A stretch of DNA of 64,000 nt from Kumtagia sp964244725 (GTDB taxonomy: Bacteria; Pseudomonadota; Alphaproteobacteria; Rhizobiales; Rhizobiaceae), in the NCBI GenBank assembly GCA_964244725.1, contig CAXTJQ010000001.1, positions 1 to 64,000 on the forward strand, written 5' to 3'. Below the pieces are notes generated by a model. It was given only the letters and a program-made list of their open reading frames with translations, was not told where the DNA came from and ran no database searches. Shown here in pieces: positions 26,375 to 35,670 of this stretch. The number at the start of each line of letters is the position of its first letter. The stretch's first letter is position 1. The translations under genes and the position numbers were made by a program.

Positions 26375-27400
26375 ATGACCGACCACGTCGCCAAGACGAT
26401 TACCGATCCGGCCTTCCTCATGGCGGTGCTTGTCGCCGTCGCGGTCTTCGCCACGCTGTTCACGCTGATCCCGTCTTTCGGGGGCAACGTGCTCAAATCG
26501 CGCATGAAGAGCGTCGCGCTGGAACGCGACGAACTGCGCGCCAAGCAGCGCGCCCGTCTCGCCGCCGAATCCGACCGCCGCCGCAAGGGCCTGCGCGAGG
26601 TTCAGGGAAGCACCGGCATGCGCAACATCGTCGACCGGCTCGACCTGCGCCGCGCGCTCGCCGACGAGAACACGATGAAGAAGCTCAAGGTCGCGGGTTT
26701 CCGCGGCCAAAACCCGCTTACAAAATTCCTGTTTTTCCGGCTCGTATTGCCCTTCGTCTTCCTGGGGCTGGCGCTCGTCTATCTCTTCATGCTCGGCGGC
26801 CTGCCCGAACAGCCGACTCCCGTCAAGCTGTTCGTCAGCGTCGTGGTCGCCTATGCGGGCTTCTACGCGCCGGTGCTTTATGTCAGCAATCGCGCCACGA
26901 AGCGCAAGAAATCCATCCAGCGGGCCTGGCCCGACGCGCTCGACCTCATGTTGATCTGCGTCGAATCGGGCATGTCGGTCGAAGCGGCGATGCACCGCGT
27001 GGCCGCCGAGATCGGTTCGCAGTCGATCCCGCTGGCCGAAGAACTCGTGCTCACCAACGCGGAACTGTCCTACCTGCAGGAACGCCGTCAGGCCTATGAG
27101 AACTTGGTCAACCGGACCGGCCTCGAATCGGTCAAGTCTGTCTCGCAGGCGCTCGTCCAGGCGGAACGATATGGAACGCCCGTCGCCCATGCGCTGCGCG
27201 TGCTTGCGGCCGAAAGCCGCGACATGCGCATGAACGAGGCCGAGAAGAAGGCCGCCGCCCTGCCGCCGAAACTCACCGTCCCGATGATCCTTTTCTTCCT
27301 GCCCGTTCTGTTCGTGATCATCCTCGGCCCCGCCGGCATTACCGTCAGCAAGCGCGGCATCTTCGGCGACAAGGGAAGCAGCAGTTCATCGAGCGAGTAG
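26375..27400 (+). CDS. tadC: pilus inner-membrane platform protein TadC
   Basis: A 341-residue F-domain protein, paralogous to TadB: N-terminal membrane segment (AFLMAVLVAVAVFATLFTLI), central pair of segments, then WPDALDLMLICVESGMSVEAA and a C-terminal segment (PMILFFLPVLFVIILG). It starts 4 bases after the tadB stop. The last gene of the plus-strand pilus unit; a strong terminator follows. Confidence 0.94.
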   Translation: MTDHVAKTITDPAFLMAVLVAVAVFATLFTLIPSFGGNVLKSRMKSVALERDELRAKQRARLAAESDRRRKGLREVQGSTGMRNIVDRLDLRRALADENTMKKLKVAGFRGQNPLTKFLFFRLVLPFVFLGLALVYLFMLGGLPEQPTPVKLFVSVVVAYAGFYAPVLYVSNRATKRKKSIQRAWPDALDLMLICVESGMSVEAAMHRVAAEIGSQSIPLAEELVLTNAELSYLQERRQAYENLVNRTGLESVKSVSQALVQAERYGTPVAHALRVLAAESRDMRMNEAEKKAAALPPKLTVPMILFFLPVLFVIILGPAGITVSKRGIFGDKGSSSSSSE

Positions 27401-27434
27401 ACGGTACCGATCGACATCGAAAAAGAGATCGTGT

Positions 27435-27469
27435 GCGCGCCTCGAGTCAGATCGGGGCGCGCTTTTTTT
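27435..27469 (+). terminator. rho-independent terminator after tadC
   Basis: GCGCGCCTC pairs with GGGGCGCGC (9 pairs, one G-U) around a 10-base loop, followed by seven T residues, 34 bases after the tadC stop. Confidence 0.88.
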
Positions 27470-27520
27470 GCTTGGTCGCTTGGGCCTCGCGCCCGGGTGG
27501 ACTGGATCATGACGTCCATG

Positions 27521-27547
27521 CAAAAGGCCCACCGGCTGGCGGGCCTT
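27521..27547 (-). terminator. probable terminator after tadD
   Basis: On the minus strand AAGGCCC ... GGGCCTT hairpin followed by TTTTG, about 47 bases past the tadD stop codon. Confidence 0.6.
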
Positions 27548-27593
27548 CGCGATCGGATTGCCGGACAGGCAGATGACGGGAGCCGCGCCGAAC

Positions 27594-28418
27594 TCAGTTC
27601 GTCGAAGGCTTGCCCTTGTCTTCGGCCTTGAGCTGGCTCCAGGCGTTCTGCTGCGCCAGCATGCTGCGCAGATAGGCGACATTGGCCTGCGCCTGGGCGG
27701 GGGACAGTTCGTGGCTGGCGATCAGTTCGGCCTCCTGGAAGCGACCTTGCAGCCCGACGACCAGCGCGAGATTTTGGCGCACGCGGCTGTCGGCGTTGGC
27801 CTGCTCGCTTGCCGTCCGCAGATAGGTCTCGGCGGTCTTGAGGTCGCCGTCGAGCACGTAGGACATGCCGAGATTGGACAGGACGGAGGGTTCGTTGGCC
27901 TTCAGGTCGAGCGCCTTGCGGTAAAGGTTTCGCGCCTCGCCCTTTTCGCCGAGTTGGTCGAGAATCGCCCCTTCGGCCGAATAGAGCTTCCAGTCCGGAT
28001 ATTCGGGCGTTTGCGCCCGGCGCACCGCGTCCAGCGCGGGCTTCAATTGTCCGACGCCGGCAAGCGACTTGCCGTAGGCGGCGAGCACCTCGCGATCCTG
28101 CGGCAGGTCGATCGCGAGCTTGCGCATCACGGCCAGCGCCTGGTCGGCATTGCCCTGGCGTTGCAGCAGGTCGGCGTAGCGCAGCGCCACCGGCTTGTTC
28201 TTGGTGTCGCGGACATATTGCTTGCCGAGCGCCGCGCCCGTCGAACCCAGTTCCTTTTCGGACATCCGGTCGACTGCGCCGCCGGTATCCGCGCGCGCGA
28301 TCGAGCCTGTCGTTTCGCGCGATGTGCCACAACCTGAAACCGCCGCCGTGAACCCCAGGGCGAGAGCCGCGCCGGCAATGCGGGAGCGATGGAAGGAGGT
28401 TTGCGTGCGATGGCTCAT
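27594..28418 (-). CDS. tadD: tetratricopeptide lipoprotein TadD
   Basis: A 274-residue lipoprotein: signal sequence ending in the lipobox VSGC (Cys near residue 30), then about five tetratricopeptide repeats (KPVALRYADLLQRQGNADQA; PSVLSNLGMSYVLDGDLKTA; RVRQNLALVVGLQGRFQEAE). TadD is a pilotin-like factor of Tad pili that acts at the outer membrane. It is on the strand opposite to cpaB-tadC and convergent with tadC, so is expressed from its own promoter. Confidence 0.92.
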   Translation of the reverse strand: MSHRTQTSFHRSRIAGAALALGFTAAVSGCGTSRETTGSIARADTGGAVDRMSEKELGSTGAALGKQYVRDTKNKPVALRYADLLQRQGNADQALAVMRKLAIDLPQDREVLAAYGKSLAGVGQLKPALDAVRRAQTPEYPDWKLYSAEGAILDQLGEKGEARNLYRKALDLKANEPSVLSNLGMSYVLDGDLKTAETYLRTASEQANADSRVRQNLALVVGLQGRFQEAELIASHELSPAQAQANVAYLRSMLAQQNAWSQLKAEDKGKPSTN

Positions 28419-28486
28419 CGAGGCTGGTCCCTGACCGCGCGCGGCGCGTCACGCCGCTATCTGCCTTGCCAGAAATATTCCGTTAA

Positions 28487-28503
28487 CCCTAATGCATGGT
28501 TAA
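28487..28503 (-). promoter_or_regulatory. possible CtrA-like site upstream of tadD
   Basis: On the minus strand the sequence begins TTAACCAT and continues as TTAA-N7-TTAG, one mismatch from TTAA-N7-TTAA, about 70-85 bases before the tadD start codon. Confidence 0.28.
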
Positions 28504-28617
28504 TGGCGAGCGTCGGTTCCCGTGTCGGGCCGCCTTGAATTGGCGAAACGAAATCGGATAAAGCAGCGGGGCGTTCGGGCGAACTTGCGGCCGCTCCTTC
28601 GAAGATTGGACGAAGCC

Positions 28618-29985
28618 ATGCTTGTCGAGTTCCTGGAGACGCGCGCCGATCGATCGCGGCCGATCCACCTCGCCCCGGCGAAGGACCTCGATGCGGACGC
28701 CCTGCCGCCCGCCGCGAGCGGCTGGGCGAAAGCCAACGGGTTTGTCGGCGAGCCGGGCAAGATCCTCGTTTTCCCGGACGCGCAAGGCGGGGTCGGCGGC
28801 GCGTTGTTCGGCACAGAGCCGTCCGGCGGCGCGCTCGCCTTCGGCGCGCTCGCCAAATCTTTGCCTGAGGGCGACTGGCATTTCGTTGAACCGCCGGCAC
28901 AGCCCGATCTCGCCTCCCTTGGCCTGGCGCTCGGCGGCTACGTCTTCACCCGCTATGGAAAGAAGCCCGGCAAGGCGCTTCGCGTCGCGTTGCCGGACGG
29001 CGTCGATCGGGAGGCGCTGGCGCGTCGCGTGGCGGCCATCTTTCTCGTCCGCGACCTGGTCAATACGCCGACCAACGACATGGGACCGGACGACCTCGAG
29101 CAGGCGGCGCGCGCGCTTGCCGGCGGTCATGGCGCAATCGTCGATGTGACGGCTGGCGATGCGCTGCTCGACGCCAATTTTCCCATGATCCATGCGGTCG
29201 GCCGCGCCTCGGCCGTCGCGCCGCGCCTGATCGATTTCACCTGGGGACGCCCGGATGCGCGTAAGGTGACGCTGGTCGGCAAGGGCGTCTGCTTCGACAC
29301 CGGCGGCCTCGACATCAAACCGTCGAGCGGCATGCTCCTGATGAAGAAGGACATGGGCGGGGCGGCCAATGTCCTCGGACTGGCGTCGATGCTGATGGCG
29401 GCGCGCCTCGACATTCGCCTGCGCGTACTGATCCCTGCGGTCGAGAACGCGATTGCCGGCAACGCCTTCCGGCCCGGCGACGTCCTGCGCAGTCGCAAGG
29501 GGCTGACGGTGGAGATCGGCAACACCGACGCCGAGGGACGCCTGATCTTGGCCGACGCGCTGGCCCTGGCGGACGAGGAGCAGCCGGATCTCCTGGTCGA
29601 CATGGCGACGCTGACCGGCGCCGCCCGCGTCGCGCTCGGCCCCGACCTGCCGCCCTTCTACACCGATGACGACACGCTTGCGGCAAGCCTTGCCGAAGCG
29701 TCCGTGGCGACCCAGGACCCGATCTGGCGCATGCCGCTCTGGAAGCCGTACGACGTCAGGCTCGCGTCCGGGATCGCCGATCTGAACAACGTCACGACTG
29801 ACGGTTTCGCCGGCTCGATCACCGCCGCGCTGTTCTTGAAGCGCTTCGTCGAGCGGACGCGGAGCTGGGTGCATTTCGACATTTTCGGCTGGGCCGCCGG
29901 CGATCGGCCGGAAGGGCCGGCCGGCGGCGAGGCGCAGGCGATCCGGGCGCTGGAGCATGTCATCGCCGGGCGTTACGGCAGCTGA
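28618..29985 (+). CDS. leucyl aminopeptidase family (M17) metallopeptidase
   Basis: A 455-residue cytosolic M17 peptidase that removes N-terminal amino acids with two metal ions. Metal and catalytic motifs are intact: GKGVCFDTGGLDIKPSSGML with MKKDMGG, and the family signature NTDAEGRLILADAL. The N-terminal domain is shorter and divergent from classical PepA, as in the PepB-like group of Rhizobiales. ATG 28618 (MLVEFLETRAD) starts the recognisable protein; an earlier in-frame ATG at 28522 adds shadow-like sequence. It precedes an NlpC/P60 gene 80 bases downstream. Confidence 0.92.
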   Translation: MLVEFLETRADRSRPIHLAPAKDLDADALPPAASGWAKANGFVGEPGKILVFPDAQGGVGGALFGTEPSGGALAFGALAKSLPEGDWHFVEPPAQPDLASLGLALGGYVFTRYGKKPGKALRVALPDGVDREALARRVAAIFLVRDLVNTPTNDMGPDDLEQAARALAGGHGAIVDVTAGDALLDANFPMIHAVGRASAVAPRLIDFTWGRPDARKVTLVGKGVCFDTGGLDIKPSSGMLLMKKDMGGAANVLGLASMLMAARLDIRLRVLIPAVENAIAGNAFRPGDVLRSRKGLTVEIGNTDAEGRLILADALALADEEQPDLLVDMATLTGAARVALGPDLPPFYTDDDTLAASLAEASVATQDPIWRMPLWKPYDVRLASGIADLNNVTTDGFAGSITAALFLKRFVERTRSWVHFDIFGWAAGDRPEGPAGGEAQAIRALEHVIAGRYGS

Positions 29986-30065
29986 TGATGCCGCTGAACC
30001 AAGCTGCAAGGTTTAGGCTCGATGATGTCGGCTTTCGCGAAAGACAATCCCGAGAGGAAGGCGAT

Positions 30066-30926
30066 TTGACCATCCACGACCCACGCCTGCATGCGTACCG
30101 CTCCGACCTCGCCGACCGCCGGCTGCGGGGGAAGGTCGTTGCCGACCGCTTCGTCGCGGGGATCGACGCGCGGATTGCCGTGCCGGTGGCCGACATGCTG
30201 CCGGCGCCGCGCGCCGGGGCCGGGCTCAGCACGCAGCTTCTCGGCGGCGGGTTGGTGGAAGTTTTCGATCGCGCCGGCGGGTTCGCGTGGGTGCAATCGC
30301 TTGACGACGGCTATGTCGGCTACGTCCGCGAGAGCGATCTCGCCGCCCCTGAATCCGAGACGACCCATGTCGTCCAGGTTCCACGCACCTTCCTTTACCC
30401 TGACGCCGATTTGCGCTTTCCAATCACGGGCATGCTGTCGCTCGGCAGCCGCGTTGCCGTAACAGGCTACGCGGAAACGCGCGGAACGCACTACGCGCGC
30501 CTCGCTTCCGGCGGGGCGGTGATCGAAAGGCATCTGCGCGCGATCGACTCGCGGGCCGACGACTACGTGGCGGTCGCCGAGACGATGTTGAACACGCCCT
30601 ACCTATGGGGTGGCGTTTCGGGTTTCGGCATCGATTGCTCGGGACTGGTGCAATTGTCAATGCGCATGGCCGGGCGCGTCGTGCTGCGCGATTCCGACAT
30701 GCAAGCCGCCACGATCGGCGCGCCGCTCGAGCCCGGAGCCGACATGGACGGTCTCATGCGCGGCGACCTCGTCTTCTGGAAGGGTCATGTCGCCATCGTT
30801 ACCGATCCGGAAACGATCCTTCATGCGAGCGGCCATACGATGCTGGTCTCGCGCGAAAATCTTCGCCAGGCCATCGGTCGGATCGGATATCTTTACGGCG
30901 GGCCGACGGGCTTCCGCCGACCATAA
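30066..30926 (+). CDS. NlpC/P60 family peptidase with SH3-like domain
   Basis: A 286-residue protein: an N-terminal SH3-type region (WVQSLDDGYVGYVRESDL) and a C-terminal NlpC/P60 domain with catalytic Cys near residue 191 (GIDCSGLVQLS) and His near 241 (KGHVAIVTD). The family cleaves gamma-D-Glu-diamino acid bonds in cell-wall peptides; lack of a signal peptide suggests recycling of murein peptides in the cytoplasm. The start is TTG at 30066, with GAGGAAGG 5 bases upstream, giving the family-like opening TIHDPRLHAYRSDLADRRLR; the ATG at 29985 adds 27 unlikely residues. Probably co-transcribed with the M17 peptidase. Confidence 0.88.
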   Translation: MTIHDPRLHAYRSDLADRRLRGKVVADRFVAGIDARIAVPVADMLPAPRAGAGLSTQLLGGGLVEVFDRAGGFAWVQSLDDGYVGYVRESDLAAPESETTHVVQVPRTFLYPDADLRFPITGMLSLGSRVAVTGYAETRGTHYARLASGGAVIERHLRAIDSRADDYVAVAETMLNTPYLWGGVSGFGIDCSGLVQLSMRMAGRVVLRDSDMQAATIGAPLEPGADMDGLMRGDLVFWKGHVAIVTDPETILHASGHTMLVSRENLRQAIGRIGYLYGGPTGFRRP

Positions 30927-30942
30927 ACTGATCCGCCGACCG

Positions 30943-31887
30943 TCAGGGCAGACGGCCAAGCCTCTCAGTCAGCAGCGCGAAGAAGCCATCATGATCGATG
31001 TCGCGCATGTAGGTGACGTTCTTCTCGCGCTTGGTCACGCCCCACCAGTCGGCCACGGTCATGCCCATGGTCAGTTCCGACGCGGTCTCGACGCTGACAT
31101 TGATGTGTCGCCCCCCGAACAGCTCCGGCTGCAGCAGATAGGCGATCACGCAAGGGTCGTGCAGCGGACCGCCGTCCGTGCCGTATTTCGCTTCGTCGAA
31201 TCGCTCGAAGAATTCTAGCATCTGCGCCGTCGCCACGCCGACCCTGTTGCCCAGCGCGCGAAATGCCGCGATGCGTTTGGCCGTCGTCAGCGCCTTATGC
31301 GTCACGTCGAGCGGCATCATGACGATCCCGACTCCGCTGTGCAGGACGACATCGGCCGCCTGCGGATCGACATAGATGTTGAACTCGGCGGTCGGCGTGA
31401 CGTTGCCGCCCTCGAACAGCGCGCCGCCCATCAGCACGATTTCACGGATGCGCGGCGCGATGCGCGGCTCGCGGATCAGCGCCAGCGCGACATTGGTCAG
31501 CGGCCCGAGCGGGCAAAGCGTAACGCTTCCCGGCGCCTCGGCCATCAGGGTTTCGACGATAAAATCGACGGCATATTGCGTCTGCAGCGTCATCGTCGGC
31601 TCGGGCAGTTCCGGGCCGTTCAGACCGCTCTGGCCATGAACCTCCTCGGCCGTGACAAGCGTTCGGGCCAGGGGACGGATCGCGCCCGAAAAGACCCTAA
31701 TGTCGGGCCTGCCCGCCAATTCGCAGATTTTCATGGCGTTCTTCTCGGTCAGGCGCAGCGGCACGTTGCCCGCCACCGCCGTCAGCCCGAGCACGTCGAG
31801 TTCCGGGCTCGCAAGCGCGAGCAGGATCGCCACGGCATCGTCCTGTCCCGGGTCCGTGTCGATGATGATCTTGCGTGGTGCGGGCAT
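30943..31887 (-). CDS. inosine-uridine preferring nucleoside hydrolase
   Basis: A 314-residue nucleoside hydrolase of the IunH/RihA type. The N-terminal metal-binding motif KIIIDTDPGQDDAVAIL is complete, and the NIYVDPQAADVV and HDPCVIAYLL motifs follow. The enzyme hydrolyses ribonucleosides to base and ribose for salvage. The ATG at 31887 has AAGGA upstream; the longer frame to 32025 is probably not translated and overlaps the start of hsp20 on the other strand. Convergent with the NlpC gene, 16 bases apart. Confidence 0.9.
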   Translation of the reverse strand: MPAPRKIIIDTDPGQDDAVAILLALASPELDVLGLTAVAGNVPLRLTEKNAMKICELAGRPDIRVFSGAIRPLARTLVTAEEVHGQSGLNGPELPEPTMTLQTQYAVDFIVETLMAEAPGSVTLCPLGPLTNVALALIREPRIAPRIREIVLMGGALFEGGNVTPTAEFNIYVDPQAADVVLHSGVGIVMMPLDVTHKALTTAKRIAAFRALGNRVGVATAQMLEFFERFDEAKYGTDGGPLHDPCVIAYLLQPELFGGRHINVSVETASELTMGMTVADWWGVTKREKNVTYMRDIDHDGFFALLTERLGRLP

Positions 31888-32014
31888 TGCTTGTCCTTGC
31901 GGCGGGGTCCGATTCGAACGCTTGAAGTCGCGTGCGCGGCGGACCATATCCGTCGACAGGAAGAATGCCACTTGGATTCTTCCCGCGTATGTCGCTCGAT
32001 GAGGACAGTGTAAC

Positions 32015-32440
32015 ATGACCCGCATGGCGCCATTTTCGAGCCCGCTCCTGCTGGGCTTCGATGCGGTGGAAAAGACGATCGAGCGTCTGGCGAAGTCCGG
32101 CGACGGCTACCCGCCCTATAACATCGAGCGCGTGCGCGCGGATGGCGAGCGGCCTGACCTGCTGCGGATCACGCTCGCCGTGGCGGGTTTCTGCGACGAG
32201 GATCTCGAAGTTGTCACCGAAGAGAACCAGCTCGTCGTTCGCGGCCGGCAGCGAGAAGAAGCGGAGCGCGACTTCATCCACCGGGGCATCGCCGCGCGTC
32301 AGTTTCAGCGGGCCTTCGTGCTGGCGGATGGCATGCGCGTGCTGTCGGCGGACCTTAAGAACGGTTTGCTGTCTATCGATCTGGAGCGGCCGCAACCCGA
32401 GCGGCTGGTACGGAAAATCAACATTTCGGTGAAAGACTGA
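32015..32440 (+). CDS. Hsp20-family small heat shock protein
   Basis: A 141-residue alpha-crystallin-domain protein resembling IbpA of Rhizobiales. It opens MTRMAPFSSPLLLGFDAVEK, then YPPYNIERV, the alpha-crystallin core (LRITLAVAGFCDEDLEVVTE) and a C-terminal NGLLSIDLER, with the tail motif KINI in place of the I-x-I/V anchor. It binds unfolding proteins and prevents aggregation. ATG at 32015 or 32024 (MAPF). A DUF1150 gene follows, the usual partner in this order. Confidence 0.88.
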   Translation: MTRMAPFSSPLLLGFDAVEKTIERLAKSGDGYPPYNIERVRADGERPDLLRITLAVAGFCDEDLEVVTEENQLVVRGRQREEAERDFIHRGIAARQFQRAFVLADGMRVLSADLKNGLLSIDLERPQPERLVRKINISVKD

Positions 32441-32509
32441 CCCTGTCGACGCCGGATCGAAGCTCTTTGGCGGGTTGGTCGGACCGACGCCCGCAAGCAG
32501 GAGGCTACA

Positions 32510-32767
32510 ATGACGAATAGCGAAATCAGGCCGGTCGTGACGAAAGCCGATCTTGCCCATCTCGGCGAAGGCACCGTGGCCTATCTCCGCGAGATCGGCA
32601 GCGACGAACTCAAAGGCAAGTTTCCCGGTCTGCCCGAGATCGAATCGGGCTTGCGGCTATGGGCCCTGTTCGCGGCCAATGGGCGTCCGATCCTGCTTTC
32701 GGACGAGCGCGACAGCGCTCTCGCCGGGGCGATCGAAAACCATCTGGTTCCCGTCGCGCTTCACTGA
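32510..32767 (+). CDS. DUF1150 family protein
   Basis: An 85-residue protein with the DUF1150 pattern: LAHLGEGTVAYLREIGSDEL, a central GLRLWALFAANGRPILLSD and a C-terminal helix. Function unknown; the family is nearly confined to alphaproteobacteria and commonly sits after small heat shock genes, as here (69 bases after hsp20). GGAGG precedes the ATG. Convergent with ptsN. Confidence 0.87.
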   Translation: MTNSEIRPVVTKADLAHLGEGTVAYLREIGSDELKGKFPGLPEIESGLRLWALFAANGRPILLSDERDSALAGAIENHLVPVALH

Positions 32768-32792
32768 CGGCTGCTTCTCGGCGTCGGTCGGA

Positions 32793-33257
32793 TCACGCGG
32801 CGTGGGAGGCCGGCGCGGTGGCGAGCAGCGCATGAATGGCCGACGCGTCGTGCGTGCCGCGAACCTTGGCCACCGTTTCGGGATCGCGTAGCACGCGAGC
32901 GATCCGCGACAGCGCCTTGAGATGATCGGCGCCCGCTCCCTCCGGCGCCAGGAGCAGAAACACAAGGTCGACCGGCTGGTCGTCCAGCGCCTCGAAATCG
33001 ACGGGATGATCGAGCCGTGCGAAAACCCCGGTGATCCGTTTGGCGGCCGGAAGCTTGCCGTGGGGAATGGCAATGCCGTTGCCGACCCCGGTGGAGCCGA
33101 GTTTCTCGCGATGCAGCACGGTGTCGAAAATCTCGCGTTCGGCGATGCCGGTGACGCTGGCGGCGCGCTCGGCCAGCAGTTGCAGCAATTGCTTTTTCGA
33201 GTTCGCCTTCAGGTTCGGCAGGATCGCCGAAACCTGAACGAGATCGCTGAGATCCAT
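32793..33257 (-). CDS. ptsN: nitrogen regulatory PTS protein EIIA(Ntr)
   Basis: A 154-residue EIIA domain with phosphorylation site H66 (GIAIPHGKLP) and the surrounding NGIAIPH motif conserved. PtsN accepts phosphate from NPr and regulates potassium uptake, nitrogen and stress responses. The ATG at 33257 (MDLSDLVQVSAILPNL) has AAGGA eight bases upstream; the longer frame to 33320 would overlap hpf. It is the last gene of the rpoN-hpf-ptsN series on this strand. Confidence 0.95.
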   Translation of the reverse strand: MDLSDLVQVSAILPNLKANSKKQLLQLLAERAASVTGIAEREIFDTVLHREKLGSTGVGNGIAIPHGKLPAAKRITGVFARLDHPVDFEALDDQPVDLVFLLLAPEGAGADHLKALSRIARVLRDPETVAKVRGTHDASAIHALLATAPASHAA

Positions 33258-33316
33258 GTCAAAATCCTTGTTCGACACCAGCCGGCCGGCCGATAAGTCG
33301 GCGTCGGCGCGGGTGA

Positions 33317-33904
33317 TCAAGCCTGGGCGGCTCGCGCGGTGGAGGGGTCGATCCAGCCGATATTGCCGTCGGGCCGGCGATAGACGATGTTTACGGCGTC
33401 GCTGCCGGCGTTGCGGAAGACGAAGACCGGGCTATCCTTGGTGTCCAGCTCGATGACCGCGGACGCCACCGACATGGTCCGCAGCGACATGGTCGATTCG
33501 GCGACGATCGCCGGCGCGTAGTCCTCGTCGAGTTCCTCGTCGTCATCCTCGTCGAATGCCGCCACGACCGTGTAGGCGATATCGACGCTGGCGCCGTTGA
33601 CGCCGCCGAAATTCCGCGACTTCAATCGCCGCTTGTAGCGCCGCAGCCGCTTCTCGAGACGCTCCGCCGCTCCGTCGAAGGCGACATGAGGGTCCTGCGC
33701 GTCGCTCGTCGCCTGCAGCGCGACGCCGCTGTCGAGCGATATCATGCAATCGGCGCTGAAGCGGGAGCCGGATTTGGAGACGTTGACATGACCCGTGAAC
33801 CCGCCGTCGAAATATTTCTGGATGGCTTCCCCGATCCGGGTTTCGATCCGCGTGCGGAATGCGTCGCCCACATCCATGTGTTTGCCGGAAATGCGCAAGC
33901 TCAT
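33317..33904 (-). CDS. hpf: long-form ribosome hibernation promoting factor
   Basis: A 195-residue long HPF. The N-terminal S30AE domain (MSLRISGKHMDVGDAF...RLEKRLRRYKRRLKS) binds in the 30S decoding channel; an acidic linker (EDDDEELDED) leads to the C-terminal dimerisation domain (SPVFVFRNAGSDAVNIVYRR) that joins two ribosomes into 100S particles. Located between rpoN and ptsN, the usual alphaproteobacterial order. Confidence 0.95.
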   Translation of the reverse strand: MSLRISGKHMDVGDAFRTRIETRIGEAIQKYFDGGFTGHVNVSKSGSRFSADCMISLDSGVALQATSDAQDPHVAFDGAAERLEKRLRRYKRRLKSRNFGGVNGASVDIAYTVVAAFDEDDDEELDEDYAPAIVAESTMSLRTMSVASAVIELDTKDSPVFVFRNAGSDAVNIVYRRPDGNIGWIDPSTARAAQA

Positions 33905-34149
33905 TGGGTCGCCTACCTTCTGCTCGAGACGTCGACCTACCGGAGTTTATACCCGCCGCCGGCCCGCACAAGCGTGACAGCGCTTTAACGCCATTCACCC
34001 GCCGATGCTACGCGATAATCCAGGCAGGTCTTCCGATGGAGCCTATCGAGGCGTCATCCCGGCCCATGGGCGCGGGCTTCTAGTGGCTTCATCCGGCCTT
34101 GTCAATCGACCGAAGCCGCACGGCATTTCAAGTTCGGGAGCCGTTGCGC

Positions 34150-35670
34150 TCAGCGCCCCGCCGCGCTCAGCGCCCGTTTTTCGCGCCGGCGCCGCACCGA
34201 GGAGGGAATGTTCATGCCCTCGCGATATTTGGCTACCGTGCGGCGCGCGATGTCGACCCCGCTCTCGCGCAGCCTGTCCACGATCGTGTCGTCGGAGAGG
34301 ACGTCGACCGGCCGTTCGCCCTCGATCATGCGGCGGATGCGGTCGCGCACGGCTTCCGACGAATGGGCTTCCCCCCCGCCCGAGGCCGCGATCGACGCCG
34401 TGAAGAAATAGCGCAGTTCGAACACGCCGCGCGGCGTCAGCATGTATTTGTTGCTGGTCACGCGGCTCACGGTGGATTCATGCATGCCGATCGCGTCGGC
34501 TATGGTGCGCAGGTTCAGCGGGCGCAGGCTGCGGACCCCGTTAAGCAGGAAGCCGTCCTGCTGGCGGACGATCTCGGACGCGACCTTGAGGATCGTCTTG
34601 GCGCGCTGGTCGAGGCTGCGGGTGAGCCAGTTCGCGTTCTGCAGGCACTCCGCCAGGAAATCGCGCTCGGGCCCCTTCTTGGCTCTCTGCGAGACATGGG
34701 CGAAGTAGATCTGGTCGACCAGCACGCGAGGCAGGGTGTCCGGATTGAGTTCCACCGTCCAGGTCCCGTCACTTGCGGCCCTGACCGACACGTCGGGGAC
34801 GATCGTATCGGCCACCCCGCCGGTGAAGGCGTGCCCCGGCCTGGGGTCGAGCGCGCGGATTTCGGCCACCATGTCCTGAAGGTCGGCGTCGTCGACGCCG
34901 CAGATGCGTTTCAGCGCCTGGAAATCGCGCCGCGCCAGGAGTTCGAGATTGTCGACCAGCCGTCGCATGGCCGGATCGAGCCGGTCGAGGCGCGACAGCT
35001 GCAACGCGAGACATTCCGACAGCCCTCCGGCGAACAGGCCGGCCGGATCGAACTGCTTGCATTGGTCCAGGATGGCTTGCACGTCGCGCGCCTCCGCGCC
35101 GAGCCGCGCGGCGATCTCGAACACGTTACCGCGGAAATAGCCGGCCTCGTCGAGATCGTCGGTCAGTTCATGCGCGATCAGCCTTTGCGCCGCTCCGGGC
35201 AGTGCGAATGCGATCTGTTCGTTGACGTGATCGCGCATCGTCGGCTTGCCGGCCGCGATGTCCTCCAGGTCGAAACCCTCGCCATCGCTGCCCCCGCCGC
35301 CGGTCGACGCGGACTTCCACTGCGCGGTGAGGTCGGGGCCGAGCGCCGGCCGGACGCCCGGATCGTCCGGGAAGACGTTTTCCAGCGAAGCGTCGAGGCT
35401 GTCGGCGATCGTCTCCGCGCTGCCGGCGCTTTGGCGCGAGAACCAGTCCTCCTCCGCGCTGTCGCCGTCCTTGTCCTTCTGCAGCTGGTCCGTCGCCGCG
35501 TCGTCCTGCGGGTCGATCCGCTCGATCAGCGGGTTGCGTTCGATCTCTTCGTCGACGAATCGTTCGAGTTCGAGATGCGTGAACTGCAGCAGCTTGATCG
35601 ACTGCATCAATTGCGGCGTCATCACGAGCGATTGTGACTGGCGCAACTGCAATTTCGCCGAAAGTGCCAT
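34150..35670 (-). CDS. rpoN: RNA polymerase sigma-54 factor RpoN
   Basis: A 506-residue sigma-54. The N-terminal activator-interacting region (QLRQSQSLVMTPQLMQSIKL) and the RpoN box ARRTVAKYRE near the C-terminus, which reads the -24 promoter element, are intact. Between them lie the acidic linker and core-binding domain. It directs nitrogen, C4-dicarboxylate and other enhancer-dependent promoters; no clear -24/-12 promoter was spotted in this window. It lies 195 bases downstream of lptB and before hpf. Confidence 0.96.
   Translation of the reverse strand: MALSAKLQLRQSQSLVMTPQLMQSIKLLQFTHLELERFVDEEIERNPLIERIDPQDDAATDQLQKDKDGDSAEEDWFSRQSAGSAETIADSLDASLENVFPDDPGVRPALGPDLTAQWKSASTGGGGSDGEGFDLEDIAAGKPTMRDHVNEQIAFALPGAAQRLIAHELTDDLDEAGYFRGNVFEIAARLGAEARDVQAILDQCKQFDPAGLFAGGLSECLALQLSRLDRLDPAMRRLVDNLELLARRDFQALKRICGVDDADLQDMVAEIRALDPRPGHAFTGGVADTIVPDVSVRAASDGTWTVELNPDTLPRVLVDQIYFAHVSQRAKKGPERDFLAECLQNANWLTRSLDQRAKTILKVASEIVRQQDGFLLNGVRSLRPLNLRTIADAIGMHESTVSRVTSNKYMLTPRGVFELRYFFTASIAASGGGEAHSSEAVRDRIRRMIEGERPVDVLSDDTIVDRLRESGVDIARRTVAKYREGMNIPSSVRRRREKRALSAAGR

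Noticed and set aside
34099..35637. 512-codon plus-strand frame opposite rpoN
   Set aside because: rpoN is certain by its RpoN box; this frame has no recognisable protein.
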